Shown: one piece after another, positions 8,554 to 14,397 of the stretch | Layout: the number at the start of each line of letters is the position of its first letter | How positions within the stretch are numbered: the first letter of the stretch is position 1 | Origin: CAZBWS01 sp964495705 | GTDB lineage: Bacteria; Pseudomonadota; Gammaproteobacteria; HTCC5015 | Assembly: GCA_964495705.1 (NCBI GenBank) | Contig: CAZBWS010000050.1 | Span: 1-18,557 of the forward strand | Direction: 5' to 3' | Length of the DNA: 18,557 nt | Program-made: the position numbers and the translations under genes | The notes under the pieces: generated by a model | The model's database searches: none | Told to the model about the DNA's origin: nothing | The model's input: only the letters and a program-made list of their open reading frames with translations

Positions 8554-8568
8554 TGAGAATAATTCTCA
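8554..8568. promoter_or_regulatory. Fur-box-like palindrome 1
   Basis: TGAGAAT-A-ATTCTCA is a perfect 7-1-7 inverted repeat that differs from the Fur heptamer consensus (TGATAAT-N-ATTATCA) at one position per arm. It lies 7 nt upstream of the -35 hexamer of the promoter at 8576-8604. It is also about 93 nt from the divergent EAL gene, so it could affect both directions. PerR-type boxes have similar geometry and are the main alternative. Confidence 0.72.
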
Positions 8569-8575
8569 TTTGCGC

Positions 8576-8604
8576 TTGACGCGACAGATGAGAATGATTA
8601 TTAT
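8576..8604 (+). promoter_or_regulatory. Sigma70 promoter embedded in Fur boxes
   Basis: TTGACG (8576-8581) and TATTAT (8599-8604) are separated by exactly 17 nt, and each matches the consensus at 5 of 6 positions. A start near 8611 is predicted. The -10 region overlaps the second Fur-like box, a classic arrangement for repression by iron-loaded Fur. Confidence 0.72.
8589..8603. promoter_or_regulatory. Fur-box-like palindrome 2
   Basis: TGAGAAT-G-ATTATTA matches the Fur 7-1-7 consensus at 6 of 7 positions in each arm and covers the spacer and -10 element of the promoter. It begins 35 bp downstream of box 1, a distance that would let two Fur dimers bracket the -35 element on the same face region of the promoter. 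Confidence 0.75.
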
Positions 8605-8610
8605 TAACTC

Positions 8611-8732
8611 AATTCGTCGCAACGGACAAATTATGGACTCAGGTAGTATGCCTGTCTTCCTTTCCCCTTGTACGTTGGGATGTCTTATCTCCACAGTCGC
8701 TTATTCGCCGGGGCTATTCCCCGGCATTTTTT
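8611..8732 (+). ncRNA. Candidate Fur-regulated small RNA (or attenuated leader)
   Basis: The predicted transcript runs from about +1 at 8611 to the end of the terminator T-run, about 120 nt, similar in size to RyhB or PrrF RNAs. It contains a 5' hairpin (CAGGTA 8640-8645 with TGCCTG 8649-8654, extendable by GGA/TCC at 8635-8637 and 8658-8660), then a largely unpaired pyrimidine-rich stretch (8655-8670 and 8684-8693, including TTTCCCCTT and ATCTCCAC). It ends with a GC-rich terminator and six T. Such pyrimidine stretches could pair with purine-rich ribosome binding sites. The promoter is covered by Fur-like boxes, so expression under iron limitation is expected. The open frames crossing it include the operator or the terminator hairpin and look non-coding. 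I do not recognise the primary sequence, and a regulated leader of the downstream peptide gene is the alternative. Confidence 0.55.
8707..8732 (+). terminator. Intrinsic terminator between Fur promoter and small ORF/selO
   Basis: A perfect 7-bp stem of GCCGGGG (8707-8713) and CCCCGGC (8719-8725) surrounds a CTATT loop and is followed by A and six T. It stands directly before the ribosome binding site of the next small gene, so it either ends an sRNA or attenuates transcription into the peptide gene and selO. Confidence 0.88.
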
Positions 8733-8745
8733 AGAGGGAACTTCT

Positions 8746-8853
8746 ATGCGTTATATCCCCGTTGGCACGTGGTTAGCCGCAATTTCGTTATCAGCTGTTT
8801 TACTCTGGCTTGAGCACGTCCCCTCTGCATTATCACTATCCTCTTTGGTCTAA
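8746..8853 (+). CDS. 35-aa single-span membrane peptide upstream of selO
   Basis: The ATG is preceded by AGAGGG with 7 nt spacing, one of the best ribosome binding sites in the window. The peptide (MRYIPVGTWLAAIS and so on) has one hydrophobic span at about residues 7-22, flanked by an Arg near the start and Glu-His after the span, then a Ser/Leu-rich tail. The stop lies 18 nt before the selO start, suggesting co-transcription. A longer frame reading in from 8668 would translate the terminator hairpin and has no ribosome binding site, so the later start is preferred. The function is unknown. Confidence 0.55.
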   Translation: MRYIPVGTWLAAISLSAVLLWLEHVPSALSLSSLV

Positions 8854-8871
8854 GTCTTAGATAATGGGTGA

Positions 8872-10359
8872 ATGAATGCACCTTTAAAATCTCTTAGTCA
8901 GCTCACCTTACACAATCGCTTTGCCGAACTAGGCAGTGCGTTTTCTTCTTCTGTACCCCCCTCTGCATTTGATGACTTTAAGTTGATTAGTCTCAGCTCT
9001 AGTACGGCTGTATTAATTGACCTAGATACACACAGTGTTGATGACCCTGCATTTACTCAATATTTAACTGGTCAATGTCCTTGGCCAGGCTCTAAACCGC
9101 TGGCTCAAGTCTATTCTGGCCACCAATTTGGCCATTGGGCTGGGCAGCTTGGTGACGGCCGCGCCTTATTGCTCGCCGAAGTAGAAAATAATGTGGGGCA
9201 ATATTGGGATATACAAATTAAAGGGGCCGGACCAACACCGTATTCCCGTGGGGCCGATGGACGTGCGGTATTGCGCTCGAGTATTCGAGAGTATTTATGC
9301 TCGGAGGCTATGCATGCTTTAGGCATACCCACTACAAGAGCCCTTGCCTTGTTTGCCAGCGATGCACCTATTTATAGGGAAGAGGTGGAAACCGCGGCCT
9401 TGGTCGTGCGTATGGCGCCGAGTCATATTCGCTTTGGCAGCTTTGAGCATTTCTATCATGGAGGTCAGCATGATGAGCTAAAACAGTTAATCGATTTTAC
9501 GATTGAGCATTATTATCCCGAGTGCTTGAATGCGAATAAGCCAGTACTGGCCTTTATTGAAGCAGTGGTTAAGCGCACCGCAAGCATGATTGCCCAGTGG
9601 CAAGCGGTGGGTTTTTGCCATGGGGTGATGAATACCGACAATATGTCGGTGCTGGGTTTAACTCTAGACTACGGTCCCTTCGGTTTTATGGAGGCGTGGA
9701 ATGCGGGGCATATATGTAACCACTCGGACCATCAGGGGCGCTATGCCTTTAACCAGCAGCCACAAATAGGTCAGTGGAATTTGATTGCCTGGATTAGCTG
9801 CCTCTTGCCCTGGGTAGAAGAGGGCGATGCCCGTGCCGCTATTGCCCAGTATTCACCGGCTTTAAATGCCAAGTATGAAGCACTGCTATTAAAAAAGCTG
9901 GGTTTGCACGTTAAGCAGGAGGGCGATGAGGACCTGATAGCCAGTTTGTTTAAGCTGCTACAAGCAAACCACCCTGACTACACCAATTTCTATCGGGCGC
10001 TTAGTCACTTGCCCATGGACGCGAATGCGGATAGCCCTGACAGAGCTTCGGTTACAGATTTGTTTTTAAATCGTGAAGCCATACACGAATGGTTAGATAT
10101 TTATCAACAGCGCTTGCAAGCCGAGTCATCAGACGACACACAGCGGCATATCCGCATGCAATCGATCAATCCTAAATATGTATTGCGCAACTACTTAGCC
10201 CAGCAGGCAATTGATAAGGCGCAGCAAAAAGACTATGCAGAAATTGATGTTTTGTTAAAACTGCTCAGTCAACCCTTCGATGAACAGCCGGAGATGCAAG
10301 ACTACGCTCAAGCTGCACCGGCTTGGGCTAAAAACCTAGAGGTGAGCTGCAGCTCTTAA
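8872..10359 (+). CDS. selO: SelO/YdiU family protein AMPylase (pseudokinase fold)
   Basis: SelO transfers AMP from ATP to Ser/Thr/Tyr of target proteins and is linked to oxidative stress and S-glutathionylation. The 495 residues show the family's segments: YSGHQFGHWAGQLGDGRA (81-98), KGAGPTPYSRGADGRAVLRS (117-136), EYLCSEAMHALGIPTTRAL (140-158), HGVMNTDNMS (250-259) and LDYGPFGFMEA (265-275). Expected nucleotide and metal residues are Lys117, Glu140, Asp256, Asn257 and Asp266. The protein ends Ser-Cys-Ser-Ser; Cys493 stands where eukaryotic SelO has selenocysteine. Cys282 (HICNHSD) is a plausible disulfide partner, as in E. coli SelO. The chosen ATG has GGGTG just upstream. The stop shares TTAA with the convergent acyltransferase gene. 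Confidence 0.95.
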   Translation: MNAPLKSLSQLTLHNRFAELGSAFSSSVPPSAFDDFKLISLSSSTAVLIDLDTHSVDDPAFTQYLTGQCPWPGSKPLAQVYSGHQFGHWAGQLGDGRALLLAEVENNVGQYWDIQIKGAGPTPYSRGADGRAVLRSSIREYLCSEAMHALGIPTTRALALFASDAPIYREEVETAALVVRMAPSHIRFGSFEHFYHGGQHDELKQLIDFTIEHYYPECLNANKPVLAFIEAVVKRTASMIAQWQAVGFCHGVMNTDNMSVLGLTLDYGPFGFMEAWNAGHICNHSDHQGRYAFNQQPQIGQWNLIAWISCLLPWVEEGDARAAIAQYSPALNAKYEALLLKKLGLHVKQEGDEDLIASLFKLLQANHPDYTNFYRALSHLPMDANADSPDRASVTDLFLNREAIHEWLDIYQQRLQAESSDDTQRHIRMQSINPKYVLRNYLAQQAIDKAQQKDYAEIDVLLKLLSQPFDEQPEMQDYAQAAPAWAKNLEVSCSS

Positions 10360-11471
10360 TTCGCCGCTAGGCGTTGCTCTGCAATGTTGGCATATAAGTC
10401 GAGCAGATTATCTTTCACGGCTTGTGAGCTCGCAAGCCCTGCACGTTCATTTAAATGTTGTAAGGCTTGTGCTTCTTCCCCCGTTAAACCCTTGCCATGC
10501 CTCATTTTATAGGCGGCTAAATGGCTGGGGTAGAGTTGGAAATTACATTGAATAAACTGATCTAAGTGGTCGGCAACGGCGCTGGGTGAGCGTGCATTAT
10601 CGGCGTGTAAAGGCTTGCCAAAACCAAGATGAACACGGCCTTTTTTACTTAATAAACTGTTTTGCAAATGCTGCAAGCTGTCACTGCGGAATACGGCCTC
10701 ACTATTTTCAGACTTTAACGCAAGTTCTTCGGCTTTCTCCTTATCCGATGGATCCCACTCATAGGAAATAGACACGGGCACAATGTGTTTTTGCTGTAGG
10801 TATTGTTCCGTGGCTAAGGTTTTTTTATTGGCAAGTAATAGCATTTTAATTAAAGCTGGATTGGTGATGTCCCAGCCGTCTTTGGCGCGCCCTTCACGCT
10901 GGGCAATCCAAATATTATGCTGCTGACTCAATGTATTAATATGCTCCGATAATTGACGCAGGCGTTGTAGCATTGTGCGCATGGGAAGGTCTTCACGGGG
11001 AACAACAAAGCAACCAGAAAGGCGTAGATAAGTGGCGAGTAAATCATCTTCGAGTAAATTGCTACCAATGGCGCAGCGGGCATTGTTTAAGCCCTGTTGT
11101 TGTAAAGCGAGGTTAATCAGCAGTGGGTCTAACAAAACATCGCGATGATTGCTGATAAAAAGGTATTTCTGATTGGGGTTTAATGCCGCTAAACCACTGA
11201 TACTTAAACCATCAATTGTTGGGCTAAGAATATGGGTGAATAAGGCCATAAAGGCAGAGCTGCTTTGTGCTACGTCATGACAATATTTTGCTATTTCTTG
11301 TAGCTTTTTGGCGTAGTCAATATCACTTAATTGAGCATTTAGTTGCTCTGTGAATGCTAAGCTTTTAGGGTTTATTTGCAGCCAACTTAAAGCTTGTTCC
11401 ACAGCATCGTCTGATAATGAATATAAATATTCTTCCGCGCTATTGTCAGGTGAATTAAGTTCTATTGGCAT
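10356..11471 (-). CDS. PlsC-type glycerolipid acyltransferase family protein
   Basis: The protein is 371 residues from the preferred start; an extension to 11510 adds 13 residues but lacks a ribosome binding site, whereas AAGAG precedes the chosen ATG. The acyltransferase motif I reads FISNHRDVLLDPLL, with His109 and Asp115 separated by five residues rather than the canonical four. I believe this HRDxxLDP spacing is seen in a PlsC-like subgroup. The motif for phosphate binding is IAQREGRAKDG (Glu193, Gly194, Arg195), and CFVVPRED is also family-like. It probably acylates a lysophospholipid or related acceptor at the membrane face; the exact substrate is unknown. It lacks obvious membrane spans. 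Confidence 0.8.
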   Translation of the reverse strand: MPIELNSPDNSAEEYLYSLSDDAVEQALSWLQINPKSLAFTEQLNAQLSDIDYAKKLQEIAKYCHDVAQSSSAFMALFTHILSPTIDGLSISGLAALNPNQKYLFISNHRDVLLDPLLINLALQQQGLNNARCAIGSNLLEDDLLATYLRLSGCFVVPREDLPMRTMLQRLRQLSEHINTLSQQHNIWIAQREGRAKDGWDITNPALIKMLLLANKKTLATEQYLQQKHIVPVSISYEWDPSDKEKAEELALKSENSEAVFRSDSLQHLQNSLLSKKGRVHLGFGKPLHADNARSPSAVADHLDQFIQCNFQLYPSHLAAYKMRHGKGLTGEEAQALQHLNERAGLASSQAVKDNLLDLYANIAEQRLAAN

Positions 11472-11652
11472 GCTGCTCTTGCAATGTAGTCTAGGTGAAA
11501 TACATGGCATTCAATTTAATCGATATTTATTCTAATCTAAAGTAGTTTTTACTGAGCTATATGGGTAGAAGCTGTATTCAAGACTTCAAAATGCTAAGCT
11601 TGAACTTTATTAACCCCTTGATAAACACATATGAAACAACACTTATCTATAC

Positions 11653-11973
11653 ATGCTTAATATTCAATCTCTAATCCTTTGTGTTGTACTTAGTGTCGCG
11701 GTGAGTTTTTTTTTACGCCATCGACGCATCTCTGAGTTAGCTGAGGGGATTGCCCGCAATTTTTGTCGCAGCAATCAGGTGGTTTTTCTAGATGATACAG
11801 TGCAATGCACTAAAATGCGTTGGCGGAAAAATGATGCGGGGCGCTGGCGCTTTTATCGTTTGTATATCTTTGAGTACTCCAGTGATGAAGTAGAGCGAGG
11901 ACACGGCGCAATGGCTTTTATTACCGACCAGCTACAACAAATTCAGTTTGTTGAATCGGATCAGTTAAATTGA
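11653..11973 (+). CDS. DUF3301 domain protein, single N-terminal membrane helix
   Basis: This 106-residue protein has a hydrophobic helix (residues about 5-21) followed by basic residues (RHRR), so it is probably N-out, C-in and anchored in the inner membrane. The rest matches the DUF3301 pattern: an ARNFCRSNQVVFLDDTVQCTK-like segment followed by GRWRFYRLYIFEYSSD and a GxxAFITDQLQQIQF end. The family's function is not known. The ATG has no clear ribosome binding site. The next gene starts 8 nt after the stop, so the two form a likely operon. Confidence 0.8.
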   Translation: MLNIQSLILCVVLSVAVSFFLRHRRISELAEGIARNFCRSNQVVFLDDTVQCTKMRWRKNDAGRWRFYRLYIFEYSSDEVERGHGAMAFITDQLQQIQFVESDQLN

Positions 11974-11981
11974 GGGTGTTT

Positions 11982-13736
11982 ATGCAAAAAAAAATCCATG
12001 CTCTATTAATGTTGTTGTTTTTCAGCTTATCTACATTCGCCAATGATCTAGCTGTTATGTCTCAATTGGCGAAAGACGGTGCGCCGAATTTAGCCTTGCG
12101 CCTGTTGGATGAATCTCAACCCCAGCCAGAAGATAACTTTGCAGGCTGGCTTTTTTTTGAAGAACAACGCTTGCAGATCATGAATAACTGGGAGCAGTGG
12201 CCCGCATTGATTGAACGCTTATCTACCACTCCAGAGCAAGCACCTGTAGGCTTTAAGCAGTTTTCGGCACTGCAGTTGGCCAATGCTCATTTGCAAAATA
12301 ACCAGCCAAAAGCCGCATTGACCATTTTACAAAAACTCATATGGCAGCCCTACGCAGAGTACAAAGAGCAAGACCTACTACTTTATCGTCGCTTAGTGGT
12401 GCGGGCTTACTTGTTACAGGGGCAGTTGCCCGATGCGCGTAAATCTATTATCCGCTACGAGCAAGATTATGGTGCTAGCTCGGCGCAGTGGCGAATACTC
12501 AAGGCTAGAGTCTTGCTGCTAGATAACCGTGCAGCAGAGGCCGAAACGCTATTGAAAGGCGTGGAAGGACGTGAGGCGGCCACTTTATTATTTTTAGCTG
12601 CCTTGAACGCAGACAAACGACGCTATGCGGGTATTGTTGCAGGCGTGCGCGCCGAGTTAAAAAATACCCAGTTGACGCCTGTCGAACGGCTGCGCTATTG
12701 GTTAGTGATTGCTGAAGCCTCTCAATATTTCGAGACAGGCCTCACTCGGGTTAAAGCCTTGGAGCAAGCGGCACTGCTCAATGTTGCACTACCCGCCGAG
12801 GAAAATATATTGCGCTTTGATGCGGATATGCTGTGGCAGGCCTATCGGGACTATGGCTATGCAGACGGCAATAAAGAGCAGCTGTTGGTGGGGGATGATG
12901 AGAGCTGGCGCGTCTATGCTGACAAGGCTTTAGCTGTATACCCGGCTAAAGCGCGGGCTCTATATAGCGTGATCATTGCTGAGAGTTATGATGAGGCGAG
13001 CCGCACAACGGCCTATCGCGAATTTGCCGATAGCTTTAATGATGATGCACGCGGCGACGGGATACTTTCTGTACTCTTTACTCAGTCTAAAGATTATCGC
13101 AACTTAGAAGATATGCCGATCAGTATGCGCTATCGATTAATTAATCTAGCGATTAACGAGGGTGATATTAAGCGTGCGGCATGGCTGATGGGGGATTTGC
13201 AAGCCGCCCCTGAGAGCGTGTCTGACTATGAATGGAACTTGCGCCGAGCGCGCATTCTTATTCTCAGTGGGCAGGCGCAACAAGGTGCAGATGTATTACA
13301 GGGTGCACTGCAGCGCAATCAACAGTTAGATGCGGTCGCAGTTGACCGCGCCGCTCAAGTGGTTTTTGACCTGCAGTCTGTACACGCGGATAAGCTGGCG
13401 CTGCCATTGTTGCAGGCGTTATTGAAGTTGCCATTGGACGCCAAACAACAGCGCGAGTTATTGTTCTGGGCGGCCGACTCCTATAAAGCAGAGCGGCAAA
13501 CAGCAAGGGCTGCCGCCTACTATCTGCGCTCAGCCACGCTATTAGATGGCTTTGGCTATGACCCTTGGGGGCAAACAGCACGCTATAAGGCCGCAGAAGT
13601 GTTAGCCGAGGGCGGTATCCATGCGGATGCTGAGCGGCTGTTTAGAAAGTTGCTGAAAACCACCAAAGATGCCAAGCGCCAAGCAGTGATTCGCAATCAG
13701 CTACAGAGCTTGAAATTGCAGCAGAATACAAAATAA
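11982..13736 (+). CDS. Exported TPR-like repeat protein, unknown function
   Basis: The 584-residue product begins with a signal peptide (MQKKIHALLMLLFFSLSTFA, cleavage near residue 20). The ATG at 11982 is chosen because GAGGG lies about 7 nt upstream; an in-frame TTG at 11970 would add four residues. The mature protein is alpha-helical with degenerate TPR-like units, for example RILKARVLLLDNRAAEAETLL, RRARILILSGQAQQGADVLQ, and the C-terminal pair around ELLFWAADSYKAERQTARAAAYYL and KAAEVLAEGGIHADAERLFRKLL. It is probably periplasmic and acts as a protein-binding scaffold. I do not recognise a specific family. It follows the DUF3301 gene closely, which suggests a shared envelope role. Confidence 0.75.
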   Translation: MQKKIHALLMLLFFSLSTFANDLAVMSQLAKDGAPNLALRLLDESQPQPEDNFAGWLFFEEQRLQIMNNWEQWPALIERLSTTPEQAPVGFKQFSALQLANAHLQNNQPKAALTILQKLIWQPYAEYKEQDLLLYRRLVVRAYLLQGQLPDARKSIIRYEQDYGASSAQWRILKARVLLLDNRAAEAETLLKGVEGREAATLLFLAALNADKRRYAGIVAGVRAELKNTQLTPVERLRYWLVIAEASQYFETGLTRVKALEQAALLNVALPAEENILRFDADMLWQAYRDYGYADGNKEQLLVGDDESWRVYADKALAVYPAKARALYSVIIAESYDEASRTTAYREFADSFNDDARGDGILSVLFTQSKDYRNLEDMPISMRYRLINLAINEGDIKRAAWLMGDLQAAPESVSDYEWNLRRARILILSGQAQQGADVLQGALQRNQQLDAVAVDRAAQVVFDLQSVHADKLALPLLQALLKLPLDAKQQRELLFWAADSYKAERQTARAAAYYLRSATLLDGFGYDPWGQTARYKAAEVLAEGGIHADAERLFRKLLKTTKDAKRQAVIRNQLQSLKLQQNTK

Positions 13737-13749
13737 TCGCAAGACTGCG

Positions 13750-13755
13750 TATAAT
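13750..13755 (+). promoter_or_regulatory. Candidate -10 element giving a leaderless ogt mRNA
   Basis: A perfect TATAAT lies only 6 nt before the ogt ATG at 13762, so a transcript would begin at or within a base or two of the start codon. No good -35 is visible at 16-18 nt (ATACAA region). No ribosome binding site separates it from the ATG. Confidence 0.4.
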
Positions 13756-13761
13756 CCGCCC

Positions 13762-14307
13762 ATGAGCCAAAAATACGACACTGTAGTAAATACTCCTTTC
13801 CGCCGCCTAGGCCTGCAATTTAAGAATGATGCCTTAAGCTCGGTGGTTTTTCTGGATGCAGAAGACGAGGCCAAGCAATCCCTAGAGATCTGCGCTATGG
13901 AAGCCACGGCGCAACTCAAGCGCTACGCCATGGATGCGGATTTTAGCTTTGATCTGCCTTTATACTTAGACGGCACGCCGTTTCAGAAGAAGGTCTGGCA
14001 GGCGATTCGCGAAATCCCTAAGGGTGAAGTGCAGTCCTATGGCGACATTGCTAAAAGAATTGGCAGCTCCGCTCGTGCGGTGGGCAATGCCTGCGCCAAG
14101 AACCCCGTGCCAGTGGTTATCCCTTGCCACCGTGTGGTGTCGGCCAAGGACTTAGGCGGCTATTGTGGCGAGACCTTTGAAAAAAGCCCCCGCGGGCTTA
14201 TCCGCATTAAAGGTTGGCTACTATTACATGAAGGCGTGCTGAAGGCTCAGGTGGAAGGACAGGATGTGAGTACGACGGATGAAGAGCCAGAAGCTAAGCC
14301 CCATTAA
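13762..14307 (+). CDS. ogt: Methylated-DNA-protein cysteine methyltransferase (Ogt/AGT)
   Basis: This is a suicide DNA repair enzyme that transfers alkyl groups from O6-alkylguanine or O4-alkylthymine to its own cysteine. The 181 residues have a short N-terminal domain and the conserved DNA-binding/active-site domain. Visible motifs are FQKKVWQAIREIPKGEVQSYGDIA (75-97), the Arg finger Arg105 in SSARAVGNACAKNP, and the active site PCHRVV with Cys122. The loop after it reads LGGYCGE instead of the common GGYSGG, placing a second cysteine (Cys135) near the active site. About 20 extra acidic and polar residues follow the usual end. No ribosome binding site precedes the ATG, 25 nt after the TPR gene stop. 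Confidence 0.93.
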   Translation: MSQKYDTVVNTPFRRLGLQFKNDALSSVVFLDAEDEAKQSLEICAMEATAQLKRYAMDADFSFDLPLYLDGTPFQKKVWQAIREIPKGEVQSYGDIAKRIGSSARAVGNACAKNPVPVVIPCHRVVSAKDLGGYCGETFEKSPRGLIRIKGWLLLHEGVLKAQVEGQDVSTTDEEPEAKPH

Positions 14308-14318
14308 GCATAGCTTCT
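14289..14318. repeat. Inverted repeat spanning the ogt stop codon
   Basis: AGAAGCTA (14289-14296) and TAGCTTCT (14311-14318) are a perfect 8-bp inverted repeat around a 14-nt loop that contains the ogt stop. No T-run follows, so it is not a standard intrinsic terminator. It may be an mRNA 3'-end structure that separates ogt from the htpG promoter. Confidence 0.45.
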
Positions 14319-14326
14319 ATCACACC

Positions 14327-14353
14327 CTTGAAATTCATCTGCTAGTCCCTAAA
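14327..14353 (+). promoter_or_regulatory. Sigma32 (heat-shock) promoter of htpG
   Basis: CTTGAAA (14327-14333) is a perfect sigma32 -35 element. After a 13-nt spacer comes CCCTAAAT (14347-14354), matching the -10 consensus CCCCATnT at 5 of 7 defined positions. Transcription would begin near 14361, about 37 nt before htpG. A second C-run, CCCCGTCAT at 14355, is 21 nt away and too distant. The gene identity supports heat-shock control. Confidence 0.65.
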
Positions 14354-14397
14354 TCCCCGTCATCGACCTAATTACACGTATATAAAGAGATAGAGAA

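Noticed and set aside
8507..8734. Open frame of 75 codons across the Fur-box region
   Set aside because: It needs a TTG start without a ribosome binding site, runs through both Fur-like palindromes, the promoter and the terminator hairpin, and has no protein-like pattern.
8668..8745. N-terminal extension of the 35-aa peptide
   Set aside because: These codons translate the GC-rich terminator stem. The internal ATG at 8746 has a strong ribosome binding site, the upstream one has none.
13264..13581. Minus-strand open frame opposite the TPR-like gene
   Set aside because: His/Pro/Arg-rich shadow of a GC-richer plus-strand coding stretch with no start signals.
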